DNA from: Schoenoplectus triqueter
Lineage: Eukaryota > Streptophyta > Magnoliopsida > Poales > Cyperaceae
Direction of reading: 5' to 3'
DNA length: 64,000 nt
Assembly: GCA_964058805.1 (NCBI GenBank)
Contig: CAXKVV010002168.1
Span: 310,001 to 374,000 of the forward strand
Under the pieces are notes generated by a model. It did no database searches, had not been told where the DNA came from, and saw nothing but the letters and a program-made list of their open reading frames with translations. The translations under genes and the position numbers were made by a program. Below are positions 1-12,083 of this stretch, one piece after another (the stretch's first letter is position 1; every line of letters begins with the position of its first letter).

Positions 1-3000
1 GCGTTTTCATGTTTTGCGTGCTCGGACTCGTTTTCGGCCGTACCGAGGGTGTCCGGCTCCCGTTTCCATGTTTTGAGCGCCCCGACTCGTTTTCGACGGT
101 CCTGAGGGCGTCGGGTATCGTTTTCATGTTTTGCGTGCCCGGACTCATTTTCGGCCGTACCGAGGGCGTCGGCTTTCGTTTCCATGTTTTGCGCGTCCGG
201 ACTCGTTTTCGGCCGTACCGAGGGCGTCGGCTCCCGTTTCCAAGTTTTGCGTGCCCCGACTCGTTTTCGGGGGTCCCGAGGGCGTCGGCTCCCGTTTTCA
301 TGTTTTGCGCTCCCTGACTCGTTTTCGGCGGTATGGAGGGCGTCGGGTCCCGTTTTCGGCGGTATCGAGGGCGTCGGGTATCGTTTTCATGTTTTGCGCG
401 CCCGAACTCATTTTCGGCGGTACCGAGGCCGTCGGGTCCCGTTTTCATGTTTTGCGCGCCCGGACTCGTTTTCGGCGATACCGAGGGCGTCGGGTCCTGT
501 TTTAATGTTTTGCGCGCCCGGACTCGTTTTCGGCGGTCTCGAAGGCGTCGGGTCGCATTTTCATGTTTTGCGTGCCCGGACTCGTTTTCGGCCGTACCGA
601 GGTCGTGGGCTCCCGTTTCCAAGTTTTGCGTGCCCCGACTCGTTTTCGGCGGTCCCGAGGGAGTCGGCTCCCGTTTTCATGTTTTGCGCTCTCTGACTCG
701 TTTTCGGCGGTATGGAGGGCGTCGGGTCCCGTTTTCGGCGGTATCGAGGGCGTCGGGTATCGTTTTCATGTTTTGCGCGCCCGAACTCATTTTCGGCGGT
801 ACTGAGGCCGTCGGGTCCCGTTTTCATGTTTTGCGCGCCCGGACTCGTTTTCGGCGATACCGAGGGCGTCGGGTCCCGTTTTAATGTTTTGCGCGCCCGG
901 ACTCGTTTTCGGCGGTCTCGAAGGCGTCGGGTCCCGTTTTCGGCGGTACGGAGGGCGTCGTGTCACATTTTCTTGTTTTGCGCGCCCGGACTCGTTTTCG
1001 GAGGTAACGAGGGCGTCGGGTCGCGTTTTTATGTTTTGCGTGCCCGGACTCGTTTTCGGCCGTACCGAGGTCGTCGGCTCCCGTTTCCAAGTTTTGCTTG
1101 CCCCGACTCGTTTTCGGCGGTCCCGAGGGCGTCGGCTCCAGTTTTCATGTTTTGCGCTCCCTGACTCGTTTTCGGCGGTATCGAGGGCGTCGGGTCCCGT
1201 TTTCGGCGGTATCGAGGGCGTCGCGTATCGTTTTCATGTTTTGCGCGCCCGAACTCATTTTCGGCGGTACCGAGGCCGTCGGGTCCCGTTTTCATGTTTT
1301 GCGCGCCCGGACTCGTTTTCGGCGATACCGAGGGCGTCGGGTCCCGTTTTAATGTTTTGCGCGCCCGGACTCGTTTTCGGCGGTCTCGAAGGCGTCGGGT
1401 CCCGTTTTCGGCGGTACGGAGGACGTCGTGTCACATTTTCTTGTTTTGCGCGCCCGGACTCATTTTCGGAGGTAACGAGGGCGTCGGGTCGCGTTTTTAT
1501 GTTTTGCGTGCCCGGACTCGTTTTTGGCGGTCCCGAGGGCGTCGGGTATCGTTTTCATGCTTTGCGTGCCCGAACTCATTTTCTGCCGTACCGAGGGCGT
1601 CGGCTCCCGTTTCCATGTTTTGCGCGCCCCGACTCGTTTTCGGCGGTCCCGAGGGCGTCGGCTCCCGTTTTCATGTTTTGCGCTCCCCGACTCGTTTTCG
1701 GCGGTCCCGAGGGCGTCGGCTCCCGTTTTCATGTTTTGCGCTCCCCGACTCGTTTTCGGCGGTCCCGAGGGCGTCGGCTCCCGTTTTCATGTTTTGCGCT
1801 CCCTGACTCGTTTTCGGCGGTATCGAGGGCGTCGGGTCCCGTTTTCGGCGGTCTTGAGGGCGTCGGGTCCCGTTTTCGGCGGTATCGAGGGCGTCGGGTA
1901 TCGTTTCCATGTTTTGCGCGCCCGAACTCATTTTCGGCGGTACCGAGGCCGTCGGGTCCCGTTTTCATGTTTTGCGCGCCCGGACTCGTTTTCGGCGATA
2001 CCGAGGGCGTCGGGTCCCGTTTTAATGTTTTGCGCGCCCAGACTCGTTTTCGGCGGTCTCGAGGGCGTCGGGTCCCGTTTTAATGTTTTGCGCGCCCGGA
2101 CTCGTTTTCGGCTGTCTCGAGGGCGTCGGGCCCCGTTTTCGGCAATATCGAGGGCGTCGGGTATCGTTTTCATGTTTTGCGCGCACGAACTCATTTTCGG
2201 CGGTACCGAGGCCGTCGGGTCGCGTTTTCATGTTTTGCGCGCCCGGACTCGTTTTTGGCGATACCGAGGGCGTCGGCTCCCGTTTCCATGTTTTGCGCGC
2301 CTGAACTCATTTTCGGCGGTACCGAGGCCGTCAGGTCCCGTTTTCATGTTTTGCGCGCCCGGACTCGTTTTCGGCGATACCGAGGGCGTCGGGTACTGTT
2401 TTAATGTTTTGCGCGCCCGGACTCGTTTTCGGCGGTCTCGAAGGCGTCGGGTCGCGTTTTCATGTTTTGCGTGCCCGGACTCGTTTTCGACCGTACCGAG
2501 GGCGTCGGCTCCCGTTTCCAAGTTTTGCGTGCCCCGACTCGTTTTCGGCGGTCCCGAGGGCGTCGGCTCCCGTTTTCATGTTTTGCGCTCCCTGACTCGT
2601 TTTCGGCGGTATCGAGGGCGTCGGGTCCCGTTTTCGGCGGTATCGAGGGCGTCGGGTCCCGTTTTCGGCGGTATCGAGGGCGTCGGGTATCGTTTTCATG
2701 TTTTGCGCGCCCGAACTCATTTTCAGCGGTACCGAGGCCGTCGGGTCCCGTTTTCATGTTTTGCGCGCCCGGACTCGTTTTCGGCGATACCGAGGGCGTC
2801 GGGTCCCGTTTTAATGTTTTGCGCGCTCGGACTCGTGTTCGGCGGTCTCGAAGGCGTCGGGTCCCGTTTTCGGCGGTACGGAGGGCGTCGTGTCACATTT
2901 TCTTGTTTTGCGCGCCCGGACTCATTTTCGGAGGTAACGAGGGCGTCGGGTCGTGTTTTCATGTTTTGCGTGCCCGGACTCGTTTTCGGCCGTACCGAGG

Positions 3001-5580
3001 TCGTCGGCTCCCGTTTCCAAGTTTTGCGTGCCCCGACTCGTTTTCGGCGGTCCCGAGGGCGTCGGCTCCCGTTTTCTTGTTTTGCGCTCCCTGACTCGTT
3101 TTCGGCGGTCTCGAGGGCGTCGGGTCCCGTTTTCGGCGGTATCGAGGGCGTCGGGTATCGTTTTCATGTTTTACGCGCCCGAACTCATTTTCGGCGGTAC
3201 CGAGGCCGTCGGGTCCCGTTTTCATGTTTTGCGCGCCCGGACTCGTTTTCGGCGGTCTCGAGGGCGTCGGGTCCCGTTTTAATGTTTTGCGCGCCCGGAC
3301 TCGTTTTCGGCGGTCTCGAAGGCGTCGGGTCCCGTTTTCGGCGGTACGGAGGGCGTCGTGTCACATTTTCTTGTTTTGCGCGCCCGGACTCGTTTTCGGA
3401 GGTAACGAGGGCGTCGGGTCGTGTTTTTATGTTTTGCGTGCCCGGACTCGTTTTCGGCCGTACCGAGGTCGTCGGCTCCCGTTTCCATGTTTTGCGTGCC
3501 CCGACTCGTTTTCGGCGGTCCCGAGGGCGTCGGGTATCGTTTTCATGTTTTGCGTGCCCGAACTCATTTTCTGCCGTACCGAGGGCGTCGGCTCCCGTTT
3601 CCATGTTTTGCGCGCCCGGACTCGTTTTCGGCGATACCGAGGGCGTCGGGTCCAGTTTTAATGTTTTGCGCGCCCAGACTCGTTTTCGGCGGTCTCGAGG
3701 GCGTCGGGCCCCGTTTTAATGTTTTGCGCGCCCGGACTCGTTTTCGGCTGTCTCGAGGGCGACGGGCCCCGTTTTCGGCAATATCGAGGGCGTCGGGTAT
3801 CGTTTTCATGTTTTGCGCGCACGAACTCATTTTCGGCGGTACCGAGGCCGTCGGGTCGCGTTTTCATGTTTTGCGCGCCCGGACTCGTTTTCGGCGATAC
3901 CGAGGGCGTCGGCTCCCGTTTCCATGTTTTGCGCGCCCGGACTCGTTTTCGACGGTCTCGAAGGCGTCGGGTCCCGTTTTCGGCGGTACCGAGGGCGTCG
4001 TGTCTCATTTTCTTGTTTTGCGCGCCCGGACTCATTTTCGGCGGTACCGAGGGCGTCGGGTCCCGTTTTCGGCGGTACCGAGGGCGGTCGTGTCCATTTT
4101 CATGTTTTGCGCGCCCGGACTCGTTTTCGGCGGTACCGAGGGCGTCGTGTCTCGTTTTCATGTTTTTCACGCCCGGACTCGTTTTCGGCGATACCGAGGG
4201 AGTCGGGTCCCGTTTTCATGTTTTGCGCTCCCGGACTCGTTTTCGGCGGTACCGAGGGCTTCGGGTCCCGTTTTCATGTTTTGCGCGCCCGGACTCGTTT
4301 TCGGCGGTACCGAGGTCGTCGGGTCCGTTTTCATGTTTTGAGCGCCCGGACTCGTTTTCGGCGGTACCGAGGGCGTCGGGTCCCGTTTTCATGTTTTGCG
4401 CGCCCGGATTCGTTTTCGGCGGTCTCGAGGGCGTCGGGTCGCGTTTTCATGTTTTGCGTGCTCGGACTCGTTTTCGGCCGTACCGAGGGTGTCCGGCTCC
4501 CGTTTCCATGTTTTGAGCGCCCCGACTCGTTTTCGACGGTCCTGAGGGCGTCGGGTATCGTTTTCATGTTTTGCGTGCCCGGACTCATTTTCGGCCGTAC
4601 CGAGGGCGTCGGCTTTCGTTTCCATGTTTTGCGCGTCCGGACTCGTTTTCGGCCGTACCGAGGGCGTCGGCTCCCGTTTCCAAGTTTTGCGTGCCCCGAC
4701 TCGTTTTCGGGGGTCCCGAGGGCGTCGGCTCCCGTTTTCATGTTTTGCGCTCCCTGACTCGTTTTCGGCGGTATGGAGGGCGTCGGGTCCCGTTTTCGGC
4801 GGTATCGAGGGCGTCGGGTATCGTTTTCATGTTTTGCGCGCCCGAACTCATTTTCGGCGGTACCGAGGCCGTCGGGTCCCGTTTTCATGTTTTGCGCGCC
4901 CGGACTCGTTTTCGGCGATACCGAGGGCGTCGGGTCCTGTTTTAATGTTTTGCGCGCCCGGACTCGTTTTCGGCGGTCTCGAAGGCGTCGGGTCGCATTT
5001 TCATGTTTTGCGTGCCCGGACTCGTTTTCGGCCGTACCGAGGTCGTGGGCTCCCGTTTCCATGTTTTGCGTGCCCCGACTCGTTTTCGGCGGTCCCGAGG
5101 GAGTCGGCTCCCGTTTTCATGTTTTGCGCTCTCTGACTCGTTTTCGGCGGTATGGAGGGCGTCGGGTCCCGTTTTCGGCGGTATCGAGGGCGTCGGGTAT
5201 CGTTTTCATGTTTTGCGCGCCCGAACTCATTTTCGGCGGTACTGAGGCCGTCGGGTCCCGTTTTCATGTTTTGCGCGCCCGGACTCGTTTTCGGCGATAC
5301 CGAGGGCGTCGGGTCCCGTTTTAATGTTTTGCGCGCCCGGACACGTTTTCGGCGGTCTCGAAGGCGTCGGGTCCCGTTTTCGGCGGTACGGAGGGCGTCG
5401 TGTCACATTTTCTTGTTTTGCGCGCCCGGACTCGTTTTCGGAGGTAACGAGGGCGTCGGGTCGCGTTTTTATGTTTTGCGTGCCCGGACTCGTTTTCGGC
5501 CGTACCGAGGTCGTCGGCTCCCGTTTCCATGTTTTGCGTGCCCCGACTCGTTTTCGGCGGTCCCGAGGGCGTCGGCTCCC
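1..5580 (+). repeat. 1.14-kb segmental repeat, copies 1-1140 and 4441-5580
   Basis: The sequence at 1-1140 recurs at 4441-5580, an offset of 4440 bp. I saw only a handful of substitutions, for example aag versus atg near 631/5071 and actcg versus acacg near 901/5341. The match breaks down just after 1140/5580, where the second copy has gtttcgaggaag. The left limit cannot be seen because copy 1 starts at the window edge. The interval between the copies is ordinary satellite with its own variants. Confidence 0.9.
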
Positions 5581-7206
5581 GTTTTCATGTTTTGCGCTCC
5601 CTGACTCGTTTTCGGCGGTTTCGAGGAAGTCGGGTCCCGTTTTCGACGGTATCGAGGGCGTCGGGTATCGTTTTCATGTTTTGCGCGCCCAAACTCATTT
5701 TCGGCGGTACCGAGGCCGTCGGGTCCCGTTTTCATGTTTTGCGCGCCCGGACTCGTTTTCGGCGATACCGAGGGCGTCGGGTCCCGTTTTAAGGTTTTGC
5801 GCGCCCAGACTTGTTTTCGGCGGTCTCGAAGGCGTCGGGTCCCGTTTTCGGCGGTACCGAGGGCGTCGTGTCACATTTTCTTGTTTTGCGCGCCCGGACT
5901 CATTTTCGGTGGTAACGAGGGCGTCGGGTCGCGTTTTCATGCTTTGCGTTACCGGACTCGTTTTCGGCCGTACCGAGGGCGTCGGCTCCTGTTTCCATGA
6001 TTTGCGCGCCCAGAATCGTTTTCGGCGGTCCCGAGGGCGTTGGGTATCTTTTTTATGTTTTGCGTGCTCGGACTCGTTTTCGGCCGTACCGAGGGCGTCG
6101 GCTCCCGTTTCCATGTTTTGCGCGCCCGGACTCATTTTCGGCGGTAACGAGGGCGTCGTGTCGCGTTTTCTTGTTTTGCGTGCTCGAACTCGTTTTCGGC
6201 CGTACCGAGGGCGTCGGCTCCAGTTTCCATGCTTTGCGCGCCCCGAATCGTTTTCGGCGGTCCCGAGGGCATCGGCTCCCGTTTTCATGTTTTGCGCTCC
6301 CTGACTCATTTTCGGCGGTCGCGAGGGCGTCGGGACCCTTTTTCGGCGGTATCGAGGGCGTCGGGTATCGTTTTCATGTTTTGCGCGCCCGAACTCATTT
6401 TCGGCGGTACCGAGGCCGTCGGGTCCCGTTTTCATGTTTTGCACGCCCGCACTCGTTTTCGGCGATACCGAGGGCGTCGGGTCCCGTTTTAATGTTTTGC
6501 GCGCCCGGACTCATTTTCGGCTGTCTCGAGGGCGTCGGGCCCCGTTTTCGGCAATATCGAGGGCGTCGGGTATCGTTTTCATGTTTTGCGCGCCCGAACT
6601 CATTTTCGGCGGTACCGAGGCCGTCGGGTCCCGTTTTCATGTTTTGCGCGCTCGGACTCGTTTTCGGCGGTACCGAGGGCGTCGGGTCTCGTTTTCGGCG
6701 GTACCGAGGGCGGTCGTGTCCCATTTTCATGTTTTGCGCGCCCGGACACGTTTTCGGCGGTACCGAGGCCGTCGGGTCCCGTTTTCGGCGGTACCGAGGG
6801 CGGTCGTGTCCCATTTTCATGTTTTGCGCGCCCGGACTCGTTTTCAGCGGTACCGAGGGTGTCGGGTCTCGTTTTCATGTTTTGGGCGCCCGGACTCGTT
6901 TTCGGCGGTACCGAGGGCGTCGGGTCTCGTTTTCATGTTTTGCGCGCCCGGACTCGTTTTCGGCGCTACCGAGGGCGTCGGGTATCGTTTTTATGTTTTG
7001 CGCGCCCGAACTCATTTTTGGCGGTACCGAGGGCGTCGGGTCCCGTTTTCATGTTTTGCGCGCCCGGACTAGTTTTCGGCGCTACCGAGGGCGTCGGCTC
7101 CCGTTTTCATGTTTTTTGCGTCCGGACTCGTTTTCGGCGGTTTCGAGGGCGTCAGGTCCCGTTTTCGGTGGTATCGAGGGCGTCGGGTATCGATTTCATG
7201 TTTTGC

Positions 7207-9034
7207 GCGCCCGAACTCATTTTCGGCGGTACCGACGGCGTCGGGTATCGTTTTCATGTTTTGCGCGCCCGAACTCATTTTCGGCGGTTCCGAGGGCGTC
7301 GGGTCCCGTTTTCATGTTTTGCGCGCGCGGACTATTTTTCGGAGGCACCGAGGGCGTTGGGTCCCGTTTTCAAGTTTTGCGCGCCCGGACTCATTTTCGG
7401 CGGTACCGAGGGCGTCGGGTCTCGTTTTCGGTGGTATCGAGGGCGTCGGGTATCGATTTCATGTTTTGCGCGGCCGAACTCATTTCGGTGGTACCGAGGG
7501 CGTCGGGTACCGTTTTCATGTTTGGTGCGCCCGAACTCATTTTCGGCTGTACCGATGGCGTCGTGTCCCGTTTTAATGTTTTGCGCGCCCGGACTCGTTT
7601 TCGGCGGTACCGAGGGCGTCGGGTCCCGTTTTCAGGTTTTGCGCGCTCGGACTCATTTTCGGCGGTACCCTGGGCGTCGGCTCCTATTTTCATGTTTTGC
7701 GCGCCCGAACTCGTTTTAGACGGTACCGAGGGCGTCGGGTATCGTTTTAATGTTTTGAGCGCTCGAACTCATTTTCGGCGGTACCGAGGGCGTCGGGTCC
7801 CGTTTTCATGTTTTGCGCGCCCGGACTCATTTTCTGCGGTCTCGAGGGCGTCGGGTCCCGTTTTCGGTGGTATCGAGGGCGTCGGGTATCGATTTCCTGT
7901 TTTGCGCGCCCGAACTCATTTTCGGCGGTAACGAGGGCGTCGGGTCCCGTTTTCATGTTTTGCGCACCCGGACTCGTTTCGGCGGTACCGAGGGCGTCGG
8001 GTCCCGTTTTCACGTTTTGTGCGCCCGGACTTATTTTCGGCGGTACCGAGCTCGTCGGGTCCCGGACTCATTTTCGGCGGTATCGAGGGCGTCGGGTATC
8101 GTTTTCATGTTTTGCGCGCCGCGCCCGAACTCATTTTCGGCGGTACCGACGGCGTCGGGTATCGTTTTCATGTTTTGCGCGCCCGAACTCATTTTCGGCG
8201 GTTCCGAGGGCGTCGGGTCCCGTTTTCATGTTTTGCGCGCGCGGACTATTTTTCGGAGGCACCGAGGGCGTTGGGTCCCGTTTTCAAGTTTTGCGCGCCC
8301 GGACTCATTTTCGGCGGTACCGAGGGCGTCGGGTCTCGTTTTCGGTGGTATCGAGGGCGTCGGGTATCGATTTCATGTTTTGCGCGGCCGAACTCATTTC
8401 GGTGGTACCGAGGGCGTCGGGTACCGTTTTCATGTTTGGTGCGCCCGAACTCATTTTCGGCTGTACCGATGGCGTCGTGTCCCGTTTTAATGTTTTGCGC
8501 GCCCGGACTCGTTTTCGGCGGTACCGAGGGCGTCGGGTCCCGTTTTCAGGTTTTGCGCGCTCGGACTCATTTTCGGCGGTACCCTGGGCGTCGGCTCCTA
8601 TTTTCATGTTTTGCGCGCCCGAACTCGTTTTAGACGGTACCGAGGGCGTCGGGTATCGTTTTAATGTTTTGAGCGCTCGAACTCATTTTCGGCGGTACCG
8701 AGGGCGTCGGGTCCCGTTTTCATGTTTTGCGCGCCCAGACTCATTTTCTGCGGTCTCGAGGGCGTCGGGTCCCGTTTTCGGTGGTATCGAGGGCGTCGGG
8801 TATCGATTTCCTGTTTTGCGCGCCCGAACTCATTTTCGGCGGTAACGAGGGCGTCGGGTCCCGTTTTCATGTTTTGCGCACCCGGACTCGTTTCGGCGGT
8901 ACCGAGGGCGTCGGGTCCCGTTTTCACGTTTTGTGCGCCCGGACTTGTTTTCGGCGGTACCGAGCTCGTCGGGTCCCGGACTCATTTTCGGCGGTATCGA
9001 GGGCGTCGGGTATCGTTTTCATGTTTTGCGCGCC
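7207..9034 (+). repeat. 914-bp tandem duplication within the satellite
   Basis: Positions 7207-8120 and 8121-9034 are a head-to-tail duplication with an offset of 914 bp. The copies are nearly identical; two differences seen are ccggactcat versus ccagactcat near 7821/8735 and ggacttat versus ggacttgt near 8030/8944. The junction at 8115-8125 reads gcgcgccgcgcccg, with extra bases that break the 58-bp register, so the join was made inside the GCGCGC palindrome of the monomer. 914 is not a multiple of 58 because the block contains several short units. Confidence 0.9.
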
Positions 9035-10009
9035 CGAACTCATTTTCGGCTGTACCAAGGGCGTCGGGTCCCGTTTTAATGTTTTGCACGCCCGGACTCG
9101 TTTTCGGCGGTACCGAGGGCGTCGGGTCCCGATTTCATGTTTTGCGTGCCCGGACTCGTTTTCGGCGGTACCGAGGGCGTCGTGTCCCGTTTTCACGTTT
9201 TGCGCGCCCGGACTTATTAACGGCGGTACCGAGCTCGTCGGGTCCCGGACTCATTTTCGGCGATATCGAGGGCGTCGGGTATCGTTTTCATGTTTTGCGC
9301 GCCCGAACTCATTTTCGGCTGTACCGAGGGCGTCGTGTCCCGTTTTATTGTTTTGCGCGCCCGGACTCGTCTTCGGCGGTACCGAGGGCGTCGGGTCCCG
9401 TTTTCATGTTTTGCGCGCCCGGACTCGTTTTCGGCGGTATCGAGGGCGTCGGGTCCCGTTTTCACGTTTTGCGCTCCCGGACTCGATTTTGACGGTAACG
9501 AGGGCGTCGGGTCCCGTTTTCATGTTTTGCGCACCCGGACTCGTTTTCGGCGGTACCGAGGGCGTCGGGTCCCGTTTTCACGTCTTGCGCGCCCGGACTT
9601 GTTTTCGGCGGTACCGAGCTCGTCGGGTATCGTTTTAATGTTTTGCGCGCCCGAACTCATTTTCGGCGGTACCGAGGGCGTCGGGTCCCGTTTTCATGTT
9701 TTGTGCGTCCGGACTCGTTTTCGGCGGTCTCGAGGGCGTCGAGTATCGATTTCATGTTTTGCGCACCCGAACTCATTTTCGGCGGTAACGAGGGCGTCGG
9801 GTCCGGTTTTCATGTTTTGCGCACTCGGACTCGTTTTCGGCGGTACCGAGGGCGTCGGGTCCCGTTTTCATGTTTTGCGCGCCCGGACTCGTTTTCAGCG
9901 CTACCGAGGGCGTCGGGTCCCGTTTTTGATGTTTTGTGCGTCCGGACTCGTTTTCGGCGGTCTCGAGGGCGTCGGGTCCCGTTTTCAGTGGTATCGAGGG
10001 CGTCGGGTA

Positions 10010-10014
10010 ACGAG
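10010..10014. repeat. Left target-site duplication (acgag) of retroelement 1
   Basis: The five bases acgag immediately precede the TG end of the LTR and are repeated directly after its CA end at 14069-14073. A 5-bp duplication is usual for Ty3/gypsy integrases. In monomer coordinates it covers bases 42-46 (consensus ccgag). Because similar 5-mers occur in every monomer, the match is weaker evidence here than in unique DNA. Confidence 0.85.
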
Positions 10015-10676
10015 TGATAGCGTTCGAGCTATGAATCGTCCAAGGACACGCACACGTTCAACTATAAAATCACAACTGGAGGATACTCTCAACTCACAGC
10101 AGGATAAAAGAGGAGATAAACTCAACTCAAGATAAACTTTTTCATAATAATTCAACAAGTGAGTTTACATTCAGAAATTAGGGTTTATATAGCCATACAA
10201 CTCAACTCTAGAAATTTCCTACTAATTAATAACTCCTTAACTATTTTTGCAAATCTCAAAACACAATAAAAATAACATTAACTACTACTGTTAATTCCAA
10301 AATATAATTAAAACATAGAAAGACTCAAAGACAAGTTCCAAGAAACTAAATGCTGGCTGGCTCCTCAGTAACCACGCTCACTTGACACGAGGTTTTGACC
10401 AAGAAGACTCTGGAATCTGGAGAAACTCAAAACATAAAAACGATAGTCCATTGCATCATCTGATCACAGAAATTTGAATCACCCAAATCTGAGTTATTAT
10501 GAGAGAGTTATACCCAAAATACTGGCCCAGTACGAATCTGTCCAGAAAGCTGTTGTTTCGTAAATTAATTGTAAATATGACTTGGGCCTGGTTCTTCAAA
10601 CTGAGAACTGGTCCAAAACTTGCTTCCTTGAACATGATTGTTCACCTGTAGACCTGCCATGACTTGATCGCCATCA
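10015..10676 (-). repeat. 3' LTR of retroelement 1
   Basis: 662 bp, same length as the 5' LTR with no indels and about 14 substitutions. On the plus strand it starts tgatagcgttcgag and ends cgccatca, so on the element strand it begins TGATGGCG and ends CTATCA. The integrase reading frame enters it by about 110 bp (stop at 10565). It is AT-rich, in sharp contrast to the satellite on its left. Confidence 0.95.
10184..10191 (-). promoter_or_regulatory. TATA box in the 3' LTR
   Basis: On the minus strand the LTR reads TATATAAA here, inside ggcTATATAAACC. It is the equivalent of the box at 13576-13583 in the 5' LTR. In a 3' LTR such a promoter would fire outward into the satellite on the left (towards position 1) and could drive antisense satellite transcripts; that activity is inferred. 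Confidence 0.7.
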
Positions 10677-11118
10677 TTCTCCCCTGGTTGAAAAGAACTC
10701 GCCCACGAGTTCGGCTCATTTTCGCCATGGTATGAAGAAAGATCCTTCACATTGAATGTGGATGAAACACCATAATCTCCGGGAAGCTCCACCTTGTAAG
10801 CATTGTCACCTATGTGCTGCAAGATTTTAAACGGTCCATCACCATGGTGCTTGAGCTTTGCATTGCGCCCAGGTGGAAATCTCTCCTTGCTCAAATGCAC
10901 CCACACAAGATCACCTTCTTTGAAAATCACAGCCCTTCGGTGCTTGTTAGCTTGTCTTTCATACTTCTGATTTTGCTTCTCAATCCTCTTGCTGACTTGT
11001 TCATGCAAGTCCTTGATTGCTTTAGCACGCTCATCTGCATCTCCACTATAGCTATGGCTGATTGGCAATGACACAAGATCAAGAGGAGTCTTTGGATTGC
11101 ATCCATACACCACTTCAA
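10565..11118 (-). pseudogene. Integrase C-terminal region of retroelement 1, out of frame with its core
   Basis: This frame encodes the part after the catalytic core: a region starting VVYGCNPKTPLDLV, a charged helical stretch, then the chromovirus GPY/F-type region with GPFKI, NAYKVELP and FNVKDLS, and a tail with PGENDGDQV that runs into the LTR. Compared with element 2 (caaaag at 63465-63470) the sequence near 11118 has caag. This 2-nt loss uncouples the region from the upstream integrase core. The apparent upstream start in this frame (to 11206) is readthrough of the wrong frame. It lacks a recognisable chromodomain; in CRM elements a short CR motif replaces it, and the tail here may be that motif (inference). 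Confidence 0.85.
10677..10684 (-). other. Polypurine tract of retroelement 1
   Basis: Directly upstream of the 3' LTR on the element strand lies GGGGAGAA (plus strand ttctcccc), the expected priming site for plus-strand DNA synthesis. It abuts the LTR start TGATGG with no spacer. Confidence 0.85.
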
Positions 11119-12083
11119 GGGCTTTTACCTGTCGTCTTGCTGTTGGACCTGTTGTAAGCGAATTCAGCTTGAGGTAGAACAAGGTCCCATTGGCGTATGT
11201 TATCACCCACTAAGCTTCTCAACAGATTGCCCAAACTTCGATTCACAATCTCAGTTTGGCCATCGATTTGAGGATGATAGGCTGAACTAAACTGCAGCTT
11301 TGTACCCATCTTACGCCAAAGTGTTCTCCAAAAATGCCCAACAAACTTCGGGTCTCTGTCAGATGTTATGGTATTTGGAATGCCATGCAACTTCACTATC
11401 TCCTTGAAATAAAGATCAGCTATGTTAGTGGCATCCATCGTTTTTGCACAAGGAACAAAGTGCGCCATTTTAGAGAACCGATCAACCACCACCATGATTG
11501 AATCTTTGCTGCGTTGAGTTCGGGGCAATCCCATCACAAAGTCCATGCTCACATCTTCCCACGGTGCATTAGGAACAGGAAGGGGAGTGTAAAGTCCAGA
11601 ATTTTGAGACTTTGTTTTTGCTAGATGGCAAGTTCTACATCTCAAAATGTAATGGTTCACATCCTTCATCATTTTAGGCCAATAGAAACGGTCTTGGAGT
11701 AATGCACCAGTTTTATCTCGTCCAAAATGACCACTTAACCCACCATCATGAACCTCTTTAATGATCTGCCACCTCAAAGAACAATTCGGTACGCACAAAC
11801 GGTTGCCATAGAAAATATATCCATCATTCACCACAAATTCTTTATATGACCCTTTTGCACATTCAGCTTTTATCATGCCAAAGAACTCATCATCAGAATA
11901 CAACTCCTTGATCACTTCAAACCCAAGAACATTTACCTTCATTGTGGACAGCAAAGAATGCCTCCTACTTAAAGCATCCGCCACTTGATTTGAAGCACCA
12001 CTTTTATGCTTGATGTGGAATGTGTAGCCTTGTAAAAATTCCACCCACCTTGCATGCCTTGGTTTGAGCTTTGTGTACCATAA
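11115..12083 (-). pseudogene. RNase H tail plus integrase core of retroelement 1 (pol fragment)
   Basis: From the deletion join the frame encodes the end of RNase H: KLKPRHARWVEFLQ followed by ADALSRR, the usual RNase H/integrase boundary. The integrase follows. Its HHCC zinc domain reads H-X6-H-X29-C-X2-C (HDGGLSGH to CRTC, about 11750-11628). The D,D35E core has Asp in SMDFVMGLP (codon at 11543), Asp in ITSDRDP (11360) and Glu in DGQTEIVN (11252). All catalytic residues are present. One residue differs from element 2: HPQIDG here, HPQTDG there. The frame stops at the 2-nt deletion just after TTGKSP. Apparent codons upstream of 12083 belong to another frame. Integration would be the role if it were expressed as part of a polyprotein, but it lies out of frame with gag-protease. 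Confidence 0.9.

Larger units (their letters stand above)
1..10014 (+). repeat. 58-bp satellite array, left segment
   Basis: Uninterrupted head-to-tail array of a 58-bp GC-rich monomer, all copies in one orientation, continuing off the left window edge. Each monomer reads as a CGTTTTCATG box, GCGCGCCCGGACT, a second CGTTTTC box, then GGCGGTACCGAG and GGCGTCGGGTCC. Variants recur in fixed combinations: ggctcccgtttcc, ggcgataccgag, ggtctcgaaggcg and truncated 31-bp units. The first 6.5 kb is rich in these and forms a subfamily distinct from the rest. No gene is seen: open frames here only follow the stop-free monomer. The segment ends at the 5-bp target duplication of retroelement 1. Its chromosomal role is unknown; a centromeric, pericentromeric or knob satellite is inferred from structure only. 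Confidence 0.97.

Noticed and set aside
561..827. Minus-strand open frames in the satellite, rich in Lys/Arg/Glu
   Set aside because: Complement of the same repeat; short, periodic, no independent coding signal.
1..10014. CRISPR array
   Set aside because: Units are contiguous with no unique spacers, and neighbouring sequence is a plant retrotransposon.
10814..11071. Plus-strand open frames inside the retroelements (also 12064-12324, 12658-12849, 63196-63420, 63411-63641)
   Set aside because: They lie antisense to conserved gag and integrase codons and have no recognisable motif.
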